A DNA stretch of 64,000 nt from Bog-756 sp963839925 (lineage in GTDB: Bacteria; Actinomycetota; Acidimicrobiia; Acidimicrobiales; RAAP-2), in NCBI GenBank assembly GCA_963839925.1, contig CAWIWV010000002.1, positions 1 through 64,000 of the forward strand. Direction: 5' to 3'. The translations under genes and the position numbers were made by a program. Position 1 is the first letter of the stretch. Every line of letters starts with the position of its first letter. This document shows, piece by piece, positions 44,627-52,359 of this stretch. The notes under the pieces were generated by a model. The model searched no databases. It was given only the letters and a program-made list of their open reading frames with translations, and was not told the origin of the DNA.

Positions 44627-45037
44627 ATGAAATGGCCCAAACGACTTCGGAAGGGGCAGATCGAGGCCCAGGCGCAGCGACTGATCGAGGAGACCGAGGC
44701 CTATCTGAACGGCAACTACCTCGAACTCGCTCGTCTGGACGCGGTTGCCATACCGCCATGGGTGCACTTCAATTGGCTTGCACATACGTCACCACAGGGT
44801 CTCGTCCGTAGAACGTCGGGACTCGACGCGGAACATCCGGCGGACGGTACGTGGGAGTGGGTGGACGTAGAGTTGGCCGCAGAGATCGTGGCCCTCTCGG
44901 GCGCTGATCTGGAGGTCATCCATGATCTCCAGAGAGATTGCCTGATCCCGGTCGAGTTCATGATGTCCCGTTTCGTCAACGTCGATCCGGCCAAGATCCT
45001 GTCCCCGTTGGTCGATCTCATACGCTCACATCGATAG
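44627..45037 (+). CDS. Hypothetical protein, paralogue of the 11.6-kb gene
   Basis: Protein of 136 residues. The first 60 residues (KRLRKGQIEAQAQRLIEETE, YLNGNYLELARLD, VHFNWLAHTSPQGL) resemble the protein at 11580-11854. The rest is helical (DVELAAEIVALSGADLEVIH; LIPVEFMMSRFVNVDPAKIL). No known domain. The ATG at 44627 follows GAGGGG at six bases. The two copies stand in different putative regulons, one with a DosR-like box and one with a SigB-type promoter. Confidence 0.65.
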   Translation: MKWPKRLRKGQIEAQAQRLIEETEAYLNGNYLELARLDAVAIPPWVHFNWLAHTSPQGLVRRTSGLDAEHPADGTWEWVDVELAAEIVALSGADLEVIHDLQRDCLIPVEFMMSRFVNVDPAKILSPLVDLIRSHR

Positions 45038-45048
45038 GCACTCGACAT

Positions 45049-45076
45049 CGCCAAGTAGCTCTCGAACAACTTGGCG
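45049..45076. terminator. 8-bp hairpin between small stress genes
   Basis: CGCCAAGT (45049-45056) and ACTTGGCG (45069-45076) form a perfect stem 12 bases after the stop of the upstream gene. No T run. It ends just before the next SigB-type promoter. Confidence 0.45.
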
Positions 45077-45078
45077 CG

Positions 45079-45102
45079 GTTGATCCGAATATCGATGGGT
45101 AT
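45079..45102 (+). promoter_or_regulatory. SigB/SigF-type promoter
   Basis: GTTG (45079-45082), 14 bases, GGGTAT (45097-45102). The start codon of the small membrane protein follows at 45137. Confidence 0.55.
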
Positions 45103-45136
45103 GGTCAGATCAAACGCTTACAGACAGGGGGATACC

Positions 45137-45301
45137 GTGCTCATCGTCTTGCTTCTTCTCTTGGTGTTGTTGCTTGCAGGAGCTGGATTTGCTCTGCACG
45201 TTCTGTGGGTTTTGGCCGTGATCTTCTTTGTGGCCTGGCTCATCGGAGTGGCCCTGGGCCGAGGAGAGAGCGCAGGGAACCATCGGTTCTACAAGTGGTA
45301 A
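45137..45301 (+). CDS. 54-residue hydrophobic membrane protein
   Basis: Two closely spaced transmembrane helices (LIVLLLLLVLLLAGAGFAL; VLWVLAVIFFVAWLIGVAL) and a short basic tail ending GNHRFYKW. Similar small hydrophobic proteins are common and stress-induced in Actinobacteria; the function is unknown. The GTG at 45137 is preceded by AGGGGG at six bases. A longer upstream frame without a ribosome site is rejected because it would begin before the predicted transcript start. Confidence 0.7.
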   Translation: MLIVLLLLLVLLLAGAGFALHVLWVLAVIFFVAWLIGVALGRGESAGNHRFYKW

Positions 45302-45336
45302 GGAACCTTCGACCCACAACTCTTTGGAGGTAACTC

Positions 45337-45663
45337 ATGCCACAACGATCCTGGAGCAACAAGCGCGAGCGCCAGTACGAGCACATCAAGGGGGGACTTG
45401 AAGCGCGCGGTGAGTCCGAGCCCGTGGCCGAAGAGATTGCGGCGCGGACCGTCAACAAAGACCGTGCACGAGCCAGTGAAACAAAGACTTCGAGCCGGAC
45501 CTCCACCGACGACATCTCCTCCTCACGCCGCGGCGGGCTGCGCTCGCATCGCGGGGCGGGCGGAAGGACCCGCCGTCAACTCTACGAAGAAGCCCGTCGC
45601 CGTGGCATCACCGGTCGGTCCAAGATGACAAAGGCGCAATTGGAACGGGCCGTCGGCCGTTGA
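45337..45663 (+). CDS. Plasmid-stabilisation-like protein with C-terminal SAP/Rho-N motif
   Basis: Protein of 108 residues. The first 45 residues (SWSNKRERQYEHIKGGLEAR, VAEEIAARTVNKDRARA) match a widespread stress-linked family annotated as plasmid stabilisation protein. The middle is Ser/Arg rich. The end (RRQLYEEARRRGITGRSKM, KAQLERAVGR) is a SAP-like motif shared with the 44077-44418 protein. It is very basic and likely binds nucleic acid. GGAGG lies eight bases before the ATG. It is probably co-transcribed with the membrane protein before it. Confidence 0.75.
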   Translation: MPQRSWSNKRERQYEHIKGGLEARGESEPVAEEIAARTVNKDRARASETKTSSRTSTDDISSSRRGGLRSHRGAGGRTRRQLYEEARRRGITGRSKMTKAQLERAVGR

Positions 45664-45687
45664 ACCATCCGGCGATGCCGTCCATGT

Positions 45688-45712
45688 GTTTCCTCGCCGG
45701 CTGACCGGGTAG
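45688..45712 (+). promoter_or_regulatory. SigB/SigF-type promoter
   Basis: GTTT (45688-45691), 15 bases, GGGTAG (45707-45712); the next start codon is 45751, behind GAGGAGG. Confidence 0.65.
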
Positions 45713-45750
45713 GACTCACGAAGGCGTAAGACAACACTCCGAGGAGGACC

Positions 45751-45963
45751 ATGTCACCAGACGATCGGCACACAAACGTCTCCGAAGCGACCCGCCAAGC
45801 AGAAGAGCAGGAGGCACAGCGCGGCCACGGTGCCGACAGACCCGCGACCCCCGACGAGGAAGCGGCGCTCGACGCGGAATCGGTCGACCAAGACGTGCGC
45901 GACCACTACGAGGACATGGCCGCACGCGGTGTAGCCGAGAAAGGTGAAGGTCGAATTCCGTGA
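45751..45963 (+). CDS. Small acidic hypothetical protein
   Basis: Protein of 70 residues, polar and acidic, with EEAALDAESVDQDVRDHYED and a GVAEKGEGRIP tail, a pattern I recognise from small conserved proteins of Actinobacteria without known role. Probably disordered or helical. GAGGAGG precedes the ATG at seven bases. It is the first gene after a SigB-type promoter and may form a transcript with the STAS gene 13 bases downstream. Confidence 0.65.
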   Translation: MSPDDRHTNVSEATRQAEEQEAQRGHGADRPATPDEEAALDAESVDQDVRDHYEDMAARGVAEKGEGRIP

Positions 45964-45975
45964 CCCTCGTCCAGA

Positions 45976-46440
45976 GTGGAAGCGGAGTCCGAGCTCTCTG
46001 CGGAGATCAGCGATCGAGCTAGCGCGGTGTTCAGCGCCACACCTCGAGTCGAAACCTCTCCCGACGACGTACTCCCCTGGTTCGTTGCTCGCCTTGAGCC
46101 GACCGGGCGGGCGGTGCTCAGCGGCGAACTGGATATCGGAGGGCTCGACGCGCTGCGTGCGGTACTCGACCAAGCGCTCCTAGATGCCGGTGACATTGTC
46201 GCCATCGACGCGTCCGACCTGAGTTTCATCGACTCGGCCGCCATCCGAGTGCTCCTCCGCTACGAACTTGTAGCGGCGGCGAGGGGGAAACGTCTGTGGC
46301 TTTCGTCAGGGAACACTGCGATAGTCCGCGTCCTCGACATTCTGGATCTGAACCACATCCTGTTGTCGCCAACGCTCGAGCAACAGGTGGCCCATCGCAA
46401 CGAGCGATCCGGCGCCAGGGAAAGTACCAGGTGTGGATAG
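45976..46440 (+). CDS. STAS-domain anti-sigma antagonist
   Basis: Protein of 154 residues; the STAS domain covers about 35-140. It has ARLEPTGRAVLSGELDIGG, LDQALLDAGDIVAIDASDLS, and the phosphoacceptor loop FIDSAAIRVLL with Ser at the position modified by anti-sigma kinases. It therefore has the residues of a working RsbV/SpoIIAA-like switch protein. The start is GTG 45976. Probable partners are the HATPase proteins at 48704 and 49974 and the SpoIIE phosphatase at 42351. Confidence 0.82.
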   Translation: MEAESELSAEISDRASAVFSATPRVETSPDDVLPWFVARLEPTGRAVLSGELDIGGLDALRAVLDQALLDAGDIVAIDASDLSFIDSAAIRVLLRYELVAAARGKRLWLSSGNTAIVRVLDILDLNHILLSPTLEQQVAHRNERSGARESTRCG

Positions 46441-46526
46441 AGACCGCTGCTCAGAATCCCGAGGATCTTGCAGCGGGAGCTCGCCCGAGGAATGGTGAGA
46501 GCGAACGCCAGGTGCCCAAGATGCCC

Positions 46527-47117
46527 TCAGCGCGACATCTCGTCGGTCAGCCACTCGACGGCATCGGTGGATTCAAGATACGTCCGAAAACCCAGAGCGT
46601 CGTCGGAGCTGAAACGGTACGGATAACCAGATCGTTCACTGACGGCCACGCAAGAAGACCAGTCCGGACCATAGAAGGGCACCGCCAATTGCCACACTCC
46701 CGAATCACCGGTCCCACCTCGGACTGCGGTCGGGCACCACACAGCGGTCGCCACATCATCTTGAGTTGCCCGCTCGATCGCCTCGCAATCTGATCTGCCG
46801 ACCGAGTCTTCAACGGAGGTTACGCGCAGAGGTTTCGTCCGAATCGACTCCGGACGCTCTTCGACCCACGCGCTCAGAACGCTCACGTCGACGTCGGATC
46901 CACCGACTGCCTGTGCTGCCAACCTGGTGCTCGGAGTCACCAGTGGAATCAAAGGACGGTCCGAGACGAGCACCTCGACAATCAGCTCGCCGCGGTCGAT
47001 CTCCTGGAGCTGAGGCTCGACCCAGACGCCTGCCGTCTCCTCGAAGGCATCCTGCACGCGAAGGAGGGCGTCCGGCGAATCAGGTGTTGCAACTCGGAGT
47101 TTGCATGCAAGTGTCAC
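46527..47117 (-). CDS. Hypothetical protein
   Basis: Protein of about 196 residues without a recognised family. Predicted alternating strands and helices (SPDALLRVQDAFEETAGVWV; GELIVEVLVSDRPLIPLV; SGVWQLAVPFYGPDWSSCV; ALGFRTYLESTDAVEWLTDE). The GTG at 47117 is chosen because a SigB-type promoter predicts transcription from about 47152, after the upstream in-frame starts. A GGCGAAAGG region lies 10-18 bases before it. It is convergent with the STAS gene. Confidence 0.5.
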   Translation of the reverse strand: MTLACKLRVATPDSPDALLRVQDAFEETAGVWVEPQLQEIDRGELIVEVLVSDRPLIPLVTPSTRLAAQAVGGSDVDVSVLSAWVEERPESIRTKPLRVTSVEDSVGRSDCEAIERATQDDVATAVWCPTAVRGGTGDSGVWQLAVPFYGPDWSSCVAVSERSGYPYRFSSDDALGFRTYLESTDAVEWLTDEMSR

Positions 47118-47159
47118 GAGATGACTCGCCTTTCGCCAGAGGGCCTTCGACTTACTCCG

Positions 47160-47185
47160 ATACCCGCTTGGAAGGTCGACCAAAC
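47160..47185 (-). promoter_or_regulatory. SigB/SigF-type promoter
   Basis: Minus strand: GTTT (47185-47182), 16 bases, GGGTAT (47165-47160). It precedes the hypothetical gene ending at 46527. Confidence 0.65.
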
Positions 47186-47203
47186 GACGTGAACCACCTC
47201 GCG

Positions 47204-47662
47204 CTAGTTCAGGGTCGACTTCACTTCCCGCTGGACCTCCTCAACATCGAGGAGGTCCTCCTTCGATGCCTCCTCGAGCATCATGAGGGATTCGTCGGCC
47301 TCCGGCAGAGCACGCAAGAGTTCGTCCAGTTTGCGCTGGGTAGCGGCCTGTTCTCGCTCTTGAGTGTGCTGGATGGCGAACACCATCCCCAGCGTCACCG
47401 CTGAGACGGAGACTTCGAACGCGTTCACCCATCCGGTGGGGAAGCCAAGCACCGCTCCTATGCCCAGCCCACCGATGGCAACTGCGATCACAACCAGCCC
47501 AACTCCTGGGTAGGTGCCGTAGTGCTCGATTCGATAGAGCACACGGCTCGTGATCGGAAGACTGGCCGTCCGATGGACGATGCGCGATCGCCGTCCCATG
47601 CGGATTCGAGTCTCAGGGCTCTGCTTCTGTCGCCTGTTCATCGCCGAAGATCCCGGAGTCAC
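47204..47662 (-). CDS. Low-affinity iron permease-like membrane protein
   Basis: Protein of 152 residues (145 if the ATG at 47641 is used). Two transmembrane segments (VGLVVIAVAIGGLGIGAVLG; AFEVSVSAVTLGMVFAIQH) are followed by TQEREQAATQRKLDELLRAL and DESLMMLEEASKEDLLDVEE, the pattern of the low-affinity iron permease family (PF04120). Bacterial members are small and their transport role is unproven. A GGGTAG on the minus strand at 47677-47672 could be a -10 element but its -35 is poor. Confidence 0.72.
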   Translation of the reverse strand: MTPGSSAMNRRQKQSPETRIRMGRRSRIVHRTASLPITSRVLYRIEHYGTYPGVGLVVIAVAIGGLGIGAVLGFPTGWVNAFEVSVSAVTLGMVFAIQHTQEREQAATQRKLDELLRALPEADESLMMLEEASKEDLLDVEEVQREVKSTLN

Positions 47663-47759
47663 GAGACGGTTCTACCCAGCTCTGGCCAGCTTCATCCGTG
47701 ATCTCGGACGATTCGCTCGAGTCAAGGAACTGAGGCTCTTGTGTCCGAGAAGGCGATGG

Positions 47760-47784
47760 GATTGAACCCGACTCGATCGGGTAT
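47760..47784 (+). promoter_or_regulatory. SigB/SigF-type promoter
   Basis: GATT (47760-47763), 15 bases, GGGTAT (47779-47784), 33 bases before the ATG at 47818. Confidence 0.55.
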
Positions 47785-47817
47785 AGCCAGAGCCGACAGA
47801 AGATTCGGAGGTCCACG

Positions 47818-48138
47818 ATGAGGAAGCTGTGGTTGATCGCAGGCGCAAGTATTGGATTCGTTCTCGGCTCGAAGTCGGGAAGCGGCTTCTACGACGCTCT
47901 GGCGGCAAAGGGACGTGACCTGAAGGGTCGACCTGAGGTCCGCGACATCCTGGACCAGGCGGGGAACGCGGCCCACGATGAAGCTCACCGTTTGGCAGAT
48001 CTGGCCAAAGAGCGAGTCGCCAACGTCGGCCACTCAGACGACGACGAAAGCCAGGCTGAAGCTCGCGCGACCAACACCCCGGGAACCAATGGCATCATCA
48101 GGGTTTCGCGCGAGACGGAGGGTGCGAGCCGGCACTGA
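47818..48138 (+). CDS. YtxH-like small stress protein
   Basis: Protein of 106 residues. The N-terminus is one membrane helix with a glycine motif (KLWLIAGASIGFVLGSKSG), then a helical stretch (FYDALAAKGRDLKGRPEV; DEAHRLADLAKERVANVG) and a polar tail. This is the layout of YtxH-type general-stress proteins, often SigB controlled. GGAGG lies seven bases before the ATG. The 225 bases after the stop hold no gene I can support. Confidence 0.7.
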   Translation: MRKLWLIAGASIGFVLGSKSGSGFYDALAAKGRDLKGRPEVRDILDQAGNAAHDEAHRLADLAKERVANVGHSDDDESQAEARATNTPGTNGIIRVSRETEGASRH

Positions 48139-48362
48139 CACGGCGCTTCCCCACAGACTCCTTCCACCACGCGTCGGATCGGTGCGTTGCACCTGGAGCC
48201 TCTGGACGACAGACTCCGGGTTCGGGCGCCACAGAAGAGGCCGAAAGCCGGGATCACCTTGCTTCATCGGCCTGTACGATTTCCCCTAGAGGCAGAAGAA
48301 GCCTGCACTCGATTCAGTCGGGCCTCGCACGCTCATCCACTTCAAGGGGAGATCAAGGACCA

Positions 48363-48707
48363 ATGTCTGAAACTCCATTCAGCGTTTCTGTGGGCACGAC
48401 CGAGCGTTGTGCCGTGGTCTCGGTCGTCGGTGAAGTCGACGTGGCGACCGCGCCTGGCCTACGTGACCAGCTGAATGAGTCAATGACCTTTGAACTCCCC
48501 ATTCTGGTGGTTGACATGCTGCAGACGACCTTTCTCGATTCGACAGGGCTCGGCATACTCATCGAGACGATGAAAGAGGCAGAATCTCGAGGGACATCCC
48601 TGAGGATCGTCGCTTCTGATCCGAGGCTTCTCAAGGTCTTCACCATCACCGGTCTCACAGAGACCTTCGACATCCGATCCACCCGACAGGAAGCCGGGGT
48701 CGAATGA
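48363..48707 (+). CDS. RsbV-like anti-sigma factor antagonist (STAS)
   Basis: Protein of 114 residues, entirely a STAS domain: SVGTTERCAVVSVVGEVDVA, LRDQLNESMTFELPILVVDM, phosphoacceptor loop TTFLDSTGLGILIETM, then TSLRIVASDPRLLKVFTITG. The Ser in LDSTG is the site that anti-sigma kinases phosphorylate. When unphosphorylated it should bind the anti-sigma protein and free the sigma factor. It overlaps the next gene by four bases, the classical rsbV-rsbW-sigB order. Confidence 0.92.
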   Translation: MSETPFSVSVGTTERCAVVSVVGEVDVATAPGLRDQLNESMTFELPILVVDMLQTTFLDSTGLGILIETMKEAESRGTSLRIVASDPRLLKVFTITGLTETFDIRSTRQEAGVE

Positions 48708-49132
48708 ACCCGCCGGCGCGAGTGGAGGATCACAGCGCCTTGCCCGAGGTCGTGGAAATCAGCCTCCCCGCAACGGCGGATCTGGTGGCGCTGGCACGGT
48801 TTACTGCTGCCACGTTGGCGGCGAAGGCAGACTTCGATGTCGAGGAGATCGAAGACCTGAGATTGGCGGTCGATGAACTATGCGTGATGATGATCCGCTT
48901 GGGTGGTGCCGGCAGGCTTGAGCTCCGGTTCGAGCGTGAACGTGATGAGCTCGAGGTTTCGTGCACTCAGGCTGCCGCCCCCGGATCACCGGATCACCGA
49001 GCACCAATGACGGCAGACGACGGTCTGTCGGAGCGGATCCTCGATGCGTTGGTGGATCAACACGGCAGCCGCCTCGATGGCGCAGAAACTCGGGTCTGGT
49101 TGCGGAAGCGACAGCTCCGCCAACGAGCCTGA
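48704..49132 (+). CDS. RsbW-like anti-sigma protein with degenerate ATP site
   Basis: Protein of 142 residues in the anti-sigma HATPase family by position and sequence (VVEISLPATADLVALARFTA; VEEIEDLRLAVDELCVMMI). The N-box Asn of GHKL kinases, normally in an ELxxNAIxH pattern, is missing (DELCVMMIRL). No DxGxG motif is visible after LELRFERERDELEVSCT, where the sequence runs into Pro/Gly-rich APGSPDHRAP. It may bind sigma without kinase activity, or use a variant site. The start overlaps the RsbV-like gene, and the sigma gene starts close to or inside its end. Confidence 0.78.
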   Translation: MNPPARVEDHSALPEVVEISLPATADLVALARFTAATLAAKADFDVEEIEDLRLAVDELCVMMIRLGGAGRLELRFERERDELEVSCTQAAAPGSPDHRAPMTADDGLSERILDALVDQHGSRLDGAETRVWLRKRQLRQRA

Positions 49133-49136
49133 CCCA

Positions 49137-49877
49137 GTGGAGGACGCACGAAGGCCGACTCGAGAACAGTTCATCCAGTTTGCTCTCACTCGGGACGAGG
49201 AGCTCAGGAATGAACTTGTGGAATCGAGCCTCGGTCTGGCTCATCAGCTCGCCCGCCGATTCGCCAGCCGAGGGGAGCCCTATGACGATCTGGTCCAGGT
49301 GGCGTCTCTGGCGCTCATCAAGGCAGTCGAGCGCTTCGATCCTGAGCGTGGCGTCGAGTTCAGCACCTTCGCAACAACAACCATCATCGGCGAGCTCAAG
49401 CGGCATTTTCGAGACAGGGGGTGGGCAATCCGGGCGCCCCGGCGCATTCAAGAGCTCTACCTCGAACTCGGCTCGACCACGGAGACGCTCACTCACGAGC
49501 TTGGAAGAGTGCCAACGGTCAGCGAACTTGCCGGCTCGATGGGAATCACCGAGGAGCTCGTCCTGGAGGCCATGGACGCAGGGCGGGACTATCGGGCGCC
49601 CTCGATCGACGCGCCAAGTTACGATGCGAGTGCCTCAGGCCAGGTCGGCGAAGCGGACAGAAATCTCGACGGAGTCGAGGATCGATTGACGCTTGCACTC
49701 TCGTTCGCCGACCTCCCCGAACGAGAGAAAACCATCCTCAAGCTCCGATTTGTCGACGGTCTGACCCAATCGGAGATCGCCGAACGAGTCGGACTCAGCC
49801 AGATGCACGTCTCACGACTGCTGGCCCTCAGTTTGGGCAAGCTGCGGGAGGCGTTCAACGCGACAGAAAGGACCTGA
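49137..49877 (+). CDS. SigB/SigF-family RNA polymerase sigma factor
   Basis: Sigma-70 group 3 factor of about 246 residues. Region 2: FIQFALTRDEELRNELVESS, LAHQLARRFASRGEPYDDLV, ERFDPERGVEFSTFATTTII with GELKRHFRDRGW. Region 3: LTHELGRVPTVSELAGSMGI. Region 4: LPEREKTILKLRFVDGLTQS and EIAERVGLSQMHVSRLLALS. It should recognise GTTT-N14/16-GGGTAT promoters, which occur about eleven times around it. GTG 49137, four bases after the anti-sigma stop, is preferred; ATG 49077 is an alternative. Neither has a good ribosome site, so translation may depend on coupling. Confidence 0.92.
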   Translation: MEDARRPTREQFIQFALTRDEELRNELVESSLGLAHQLARRFASRGEPYDDLVQVASLALIKAVERFDPERGVEFSTFATTTIIGELKRHFRDRGWAIRAPRRIQELYLELGSTTETLTHELGRVPTVSELAGSMGITEELVLEAMDAGRDYRAPSIDAPSYDASASGQVGEADRNLDGVEDRLTLALSFADLPEREKTILKLRFVDGLTQSEIAERVGLSQMHVSRLLALSLGKLREAFNATERT

Positions 49878-49893
49878 CGGTCGTCCGAATTTC

Positions 49894-49919
49894 GTTTTGG
49901 CGAGTCGGTCTGTGGGTAG
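49894..49919 (+). promoter_or_regulatory. SigB/SigF-type promoter
   Basis: GTTT (49894-49897), 16 bases, GGGTAG (49914-49919), between the sigma gene and the second HATPase gene. It makes the latter a likely feedback target. Confidence 0.65.
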
Positions 49920-49973
49920 GACTGACAATCGAATCGGATTCCACGCTGATCGAACGAAGAGTCCTATGCACAG

Positions 49974-50426
49974 GTGGATGGCGTGCAAGCACATGGCCTT
50001 GTATCGAAGAAGTGCCCGGTTGTGATGTTTCGAAGGGGCTACGGCCTCGATCCGACATCGGTGGCAGCCAGCAGAAAGTTTGTCGGAGAGAGTCTCGCCG
50101 ACCTGCCCGCGAGCGTTCAAGAGGCTGCTGTCCTCATGGTTTCCGAGTTGGCCACGAACGCCATCATTCACGCCATCACCGGGTTCGGAGTCCACATTGC
50201 TCGCACCGATTCTGAAGTTCGTGTCGAAGTAGACGATCTCGGAGGCGGGATGCCGGAGTCCAGAGTCCCGCCGACGAGCGATCCTCATGGTCGAGGTGTT
50301 CAGATCATCGAGTCACTCTCGGACGAGTGGGGAGTCATCGAATGTGACGGCGAGACAGGGAAGACCGTGTGGTTCTCTGTCGCGCTCGATCCACAGAGAG
50401 ACGGAAAGGGCCTGGCTGGTGCGTAG
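49974..50426 (+). CDS. ATP-binding anti-sigma/serine-kinase-like protein (HATPase_c_2)
   Basis: Protein of about 150 residues with intact GHKL motifs: N-box VSELATNAIIHAITGFG, G1 region VDDLGGGMPESRVPP, and G2 region DPHGRGVQIIESLSDEWGV. It thus keeps the ATP-site residues that the RsbW-like protein at 48704 has lost. It may be the kinase that phosphorylates the STAS proteins of the island. The start is GTG 49974, or ATG 50025 if the first 17 residues are not translated. Own SigB-type promoter upstream. Confidence 0.85.
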   Translation: MDGVQAHGLVSKKCPVVMFRRGYGLDPTSVAASRKFVGESLADLPASVQEAAVLMVSELATNAIIHAITGFGVHIARTDSEVRVEVDDLGGGMPESRVPPTSDPHGRGVQIIESLSDEWGVIECDGETGKTVWFSVALDPQRDGKGLAGA

Positions 50427-50510
50427 GGCTCTCCATCCATTGGGGCGGCCACAGTGCCTCATCATGGGTTGACACTTCCACGACTTCGCGAAACGTTCAT
50501 CTTCGTTTGA

Positions 50511-50536
50511 GTTAGCGAGAGTGGTCGGTTGGGAAT
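50511..50536 (+). promoter_or_regulatory. SigB/SigF-type promoter (weak)
   Basis: GTTA (50511-50514), 16 bases, GGGAAT (50531-50536), about 50 bases before the MFS gene. Both elements deviate by one base. Confidence 0.35.
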
Positions 50537-50587
50537 GACTTTGGATGTCAGGTCGATTCCAGCAGGCCTGCGTGCCAAGGAGGTCCT

Positions 50588-52051
50588 ATGGCGACCGCTA
50601 CCGTTCTCACTCGATCAGCATTCGAACCAGAAGCTGGTGGGCAGGTCAGCCGTGAGCTGCTCGCACAGCTCGACAATGCTCCGACATCGCGAGAGCACTG
50701 GAAGATCTTGTTCATCTCCGGAATGGGATTCTTCACCGATGCCTACGACCTCTTCGTCATCGGAGTGGTCGCAAGCCTGGTCACAGCCGAGTGGCACATC
50801 GCCAGCTACCAGAAGTCACTCCTCAGCTCACTTGCCCTTCTGACCTCGGCGGCAGGTGCGATCGCCTTCGGTCGGATCGCCGATCGGCTCGGTCGAAAGA
50901 AGATCTACGGCTACGAGGTCCTGGTCCTGGCCGTCGGTGCGATCGCTTCTGCATTCGCGCCGGGCATTTGGTGGCTCATCGGCATGCGAGCCATTCTCGG
51001 CTTCGGGATCGGTGGTGACTATCCGGTCAGTGCCACCATCATGTCGGAGTACTCCAACCAGAAGCACCGGGGCCGTATGGTCTCACTCGTCTTCTCGATG
51101 CAAGGACTAGGTCTGGTGGTCGGGCCACTTCTTGCGATTCTCCTGCTCTCCACAGGCATGTCACACGATCTTGTCTGGCGTCTCTTGCTGGCTTTCGGGG
51201 CCATCCCTGCGCTCGCCGTGTTCTGGATGAGGCGTCGTTTGAACGAGACGCCTCGATTTCAGCTTGCCCAGCTCGAATCCGAGGAGGCCGGCGAGAAGGC
51301 CCGAATGCAGGGCAAGCGAACCGGCCTCCGGGGCCTCCTTGCCGAACACCATTTTCTTCGGTGGCTGATCGGTGCCTCGATCGCATGGGCGCTGTTCGAC
51401 TTCGTCTACTACGGCAACACGATCTCCAGTCCGATCATCGTCAAGCTGGTGGCACCACATGCGAGCTTGATCACCCAGACGGCCTGCATCCTCGGCATCT
51501 TCTCCGTCTTTGCCCTTCCGGCCTATCTGTTGGCGGCGGGGACCATCGATCGGATCGGTCGCCGAACGATGCAGACGGGTGGCTTCGTGTTGATCGGACT
51601 GGCGTTCTTCGGCCTCTGGCTGATTCCGAACGCCACGACCACCATCGCGCCGTTTGTCGTCCTGTTCGGAGCAACCTACTTCTTCAGTGAGTTCGGTCCC
51701 AATACGACGACGTTCGTCTATCCCGCTGAGATCTTCCCGGTCCGAGTGCGAACAACAAGCCACGGCATCGCGGCCGCCGCGGGAAAGATCGGCGCCTTCG
51801 CAGGGACCTACACGCTGACCCGTCTGCTCCCCCGGATCGGCCTCAGTCAGACCAGCGCCATCGTCGGGTCGATCGCACTGTTGGGAGCTGTCGTCACGAT
51901 CACGATGCTGCCCGAGCCGAAGGGACAGAGCCTGGAGTCGCTGACCGAAGACCAAGAGGCAGGCGTCTCGACGAGTGCACAGGTGCTCGGTTTGGCTGAG
52001 AGTCGCGGTACCCGGCCGCCCTCCGCCCGGAACCGCCCCCCTTCCCCCTGA
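50588..52051 (+). CDS. MFS transporter, phosphate/sugar:H+ symporter type
   Basis: Twelve-helix MFS protein of 487 residues. The N-terminal ILFISGMGFFTDAYDLFVIG is the signature of the phosphate:H+ symporter (PHS) group; GRIADRLGRKKIYGYEVLVL is the loop 2-3 motif; GFGIGGDYPVSATIMSEYSN and TIDRIGRRTMQTGGFVL also match. The central loop (QLESEEAGEKARMQGKRTG) and a Pro/Ser-rich tail are cytoplasmic. It could import phosphate or an organic acid; specificity is not certain. AAGGAGG lies six bases before the ATG. Confidence 0.88.
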   Translation: MATATVLTRSAFEPEAGGQVSRELLAQLDNAPTSREHWKILFISGMGFFTDAYDLFVIGVVASLVTAEWHIASYQKSLLSSLALLTSAAGAIAFGRIADRLGRKKIYGYEVLVLAVGAIASAFAPGIWWLIGMRAILGFGIGGDYPVSATIMSEYSNQKHRGRMVSLVFSMQGLGLVVGPLLAILLLSTGMSHDLVWRLLLAFGAIPALAVFWMRRRLNETPRFQLAQLESEEAGEKARMQGKRTGLRGLLAEHHFLRWLIGASIAWALFDFVYYGNTISSPIIVKLVAPHASLITQTACILGIFSVFALPAYLLAAGTIDRIGRRTMQTGGFVLIGLAFFGLWLIPNATTTIAPFVVLFGATYFFSEFGPNTTTFVYPAEIFPVRVRTTSHGIAAAAGKIGAFAGTYTLTRLLPRIGLSQTSAIVGSIALLGAVVTITMLPEPKGQSLESLTEDQEAGVSTSAQVLGLAESRGTRPPSARNRPPSP

Positions 52052-52095
52052 CCGTCGGCCAGGGACGTCAGGAACGCGCTCAGACAGCCAGCCTT

Positions 52096-52121
52096 GTTTT
52101 GTGGGCGGGTCGAACGGGTAG
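52096..52121 (+). promoter_or_regulatory. SigB/SigF-type promoter for the ferritin locus
   Basis: GTTT (52096-52099), 16 bases, GGGTAG (52116-52121). The transcript would start near 52128-52131 and run through the 64-residue gene into the encapsulin-type ferritin. Confidence 0.65.
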
Positions 52122-52130
52122 AAGCACGGT

Positions 52131-52325
52131 GTGGCAGCAAAGCACACATTACTTTCGCGGCCCGGAGACGAGCCGGCAGACTCGAGCTTCCTCTGCAGCT
52201 GCGGCAAGTCAGGGTATGGCGATTTCCTCGCCCATCTCCTCGAAGCGGCCGAGGAGGAGCTTTGGGCCGAACACGCTTCCGATCGCTCGGGATGGCGGCA
52301 TTCGGATCGGACCTACCGGCGGTAG
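52131..52325 (+). CDS. Small hypothetical protein before the ferritin
   Basis: Protein of 64 residues: KHTLLSRPGDEPADSSFLCS, CGKSGYGDFLAHLLEAAEEE, then LWAEHASDRSGWRHSDRTYR. The single C-x-C pair could bind metal, but nothing more can be said. The GTG at 52131 lies at or next to the transcription start predicted by the SigB-type promoter, so it would be leaderless. It is 34 bases upstream of the ferritin gene and probably co-transcribed. Confidence 0.45.
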   Translation: MAAKHTLLSRPGDEPADSSFLCSCGKSGYGDFLAHLLEAAEEELWAEHASDRSGWRHSDRTYRR

Positions 52326-52359
52326 TCATTGATCCAGATCGCTTCAAGGAAGGACAGCC

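Noticed and set aside
47672..47677. Minus-strand GGGTAG before the iron-permease-like gene as a SigB-type promoter
   Set aside because: The -35 element at 14-16 bases is poor (GGAT/GATG/ATGA), so it is not counted with the set.
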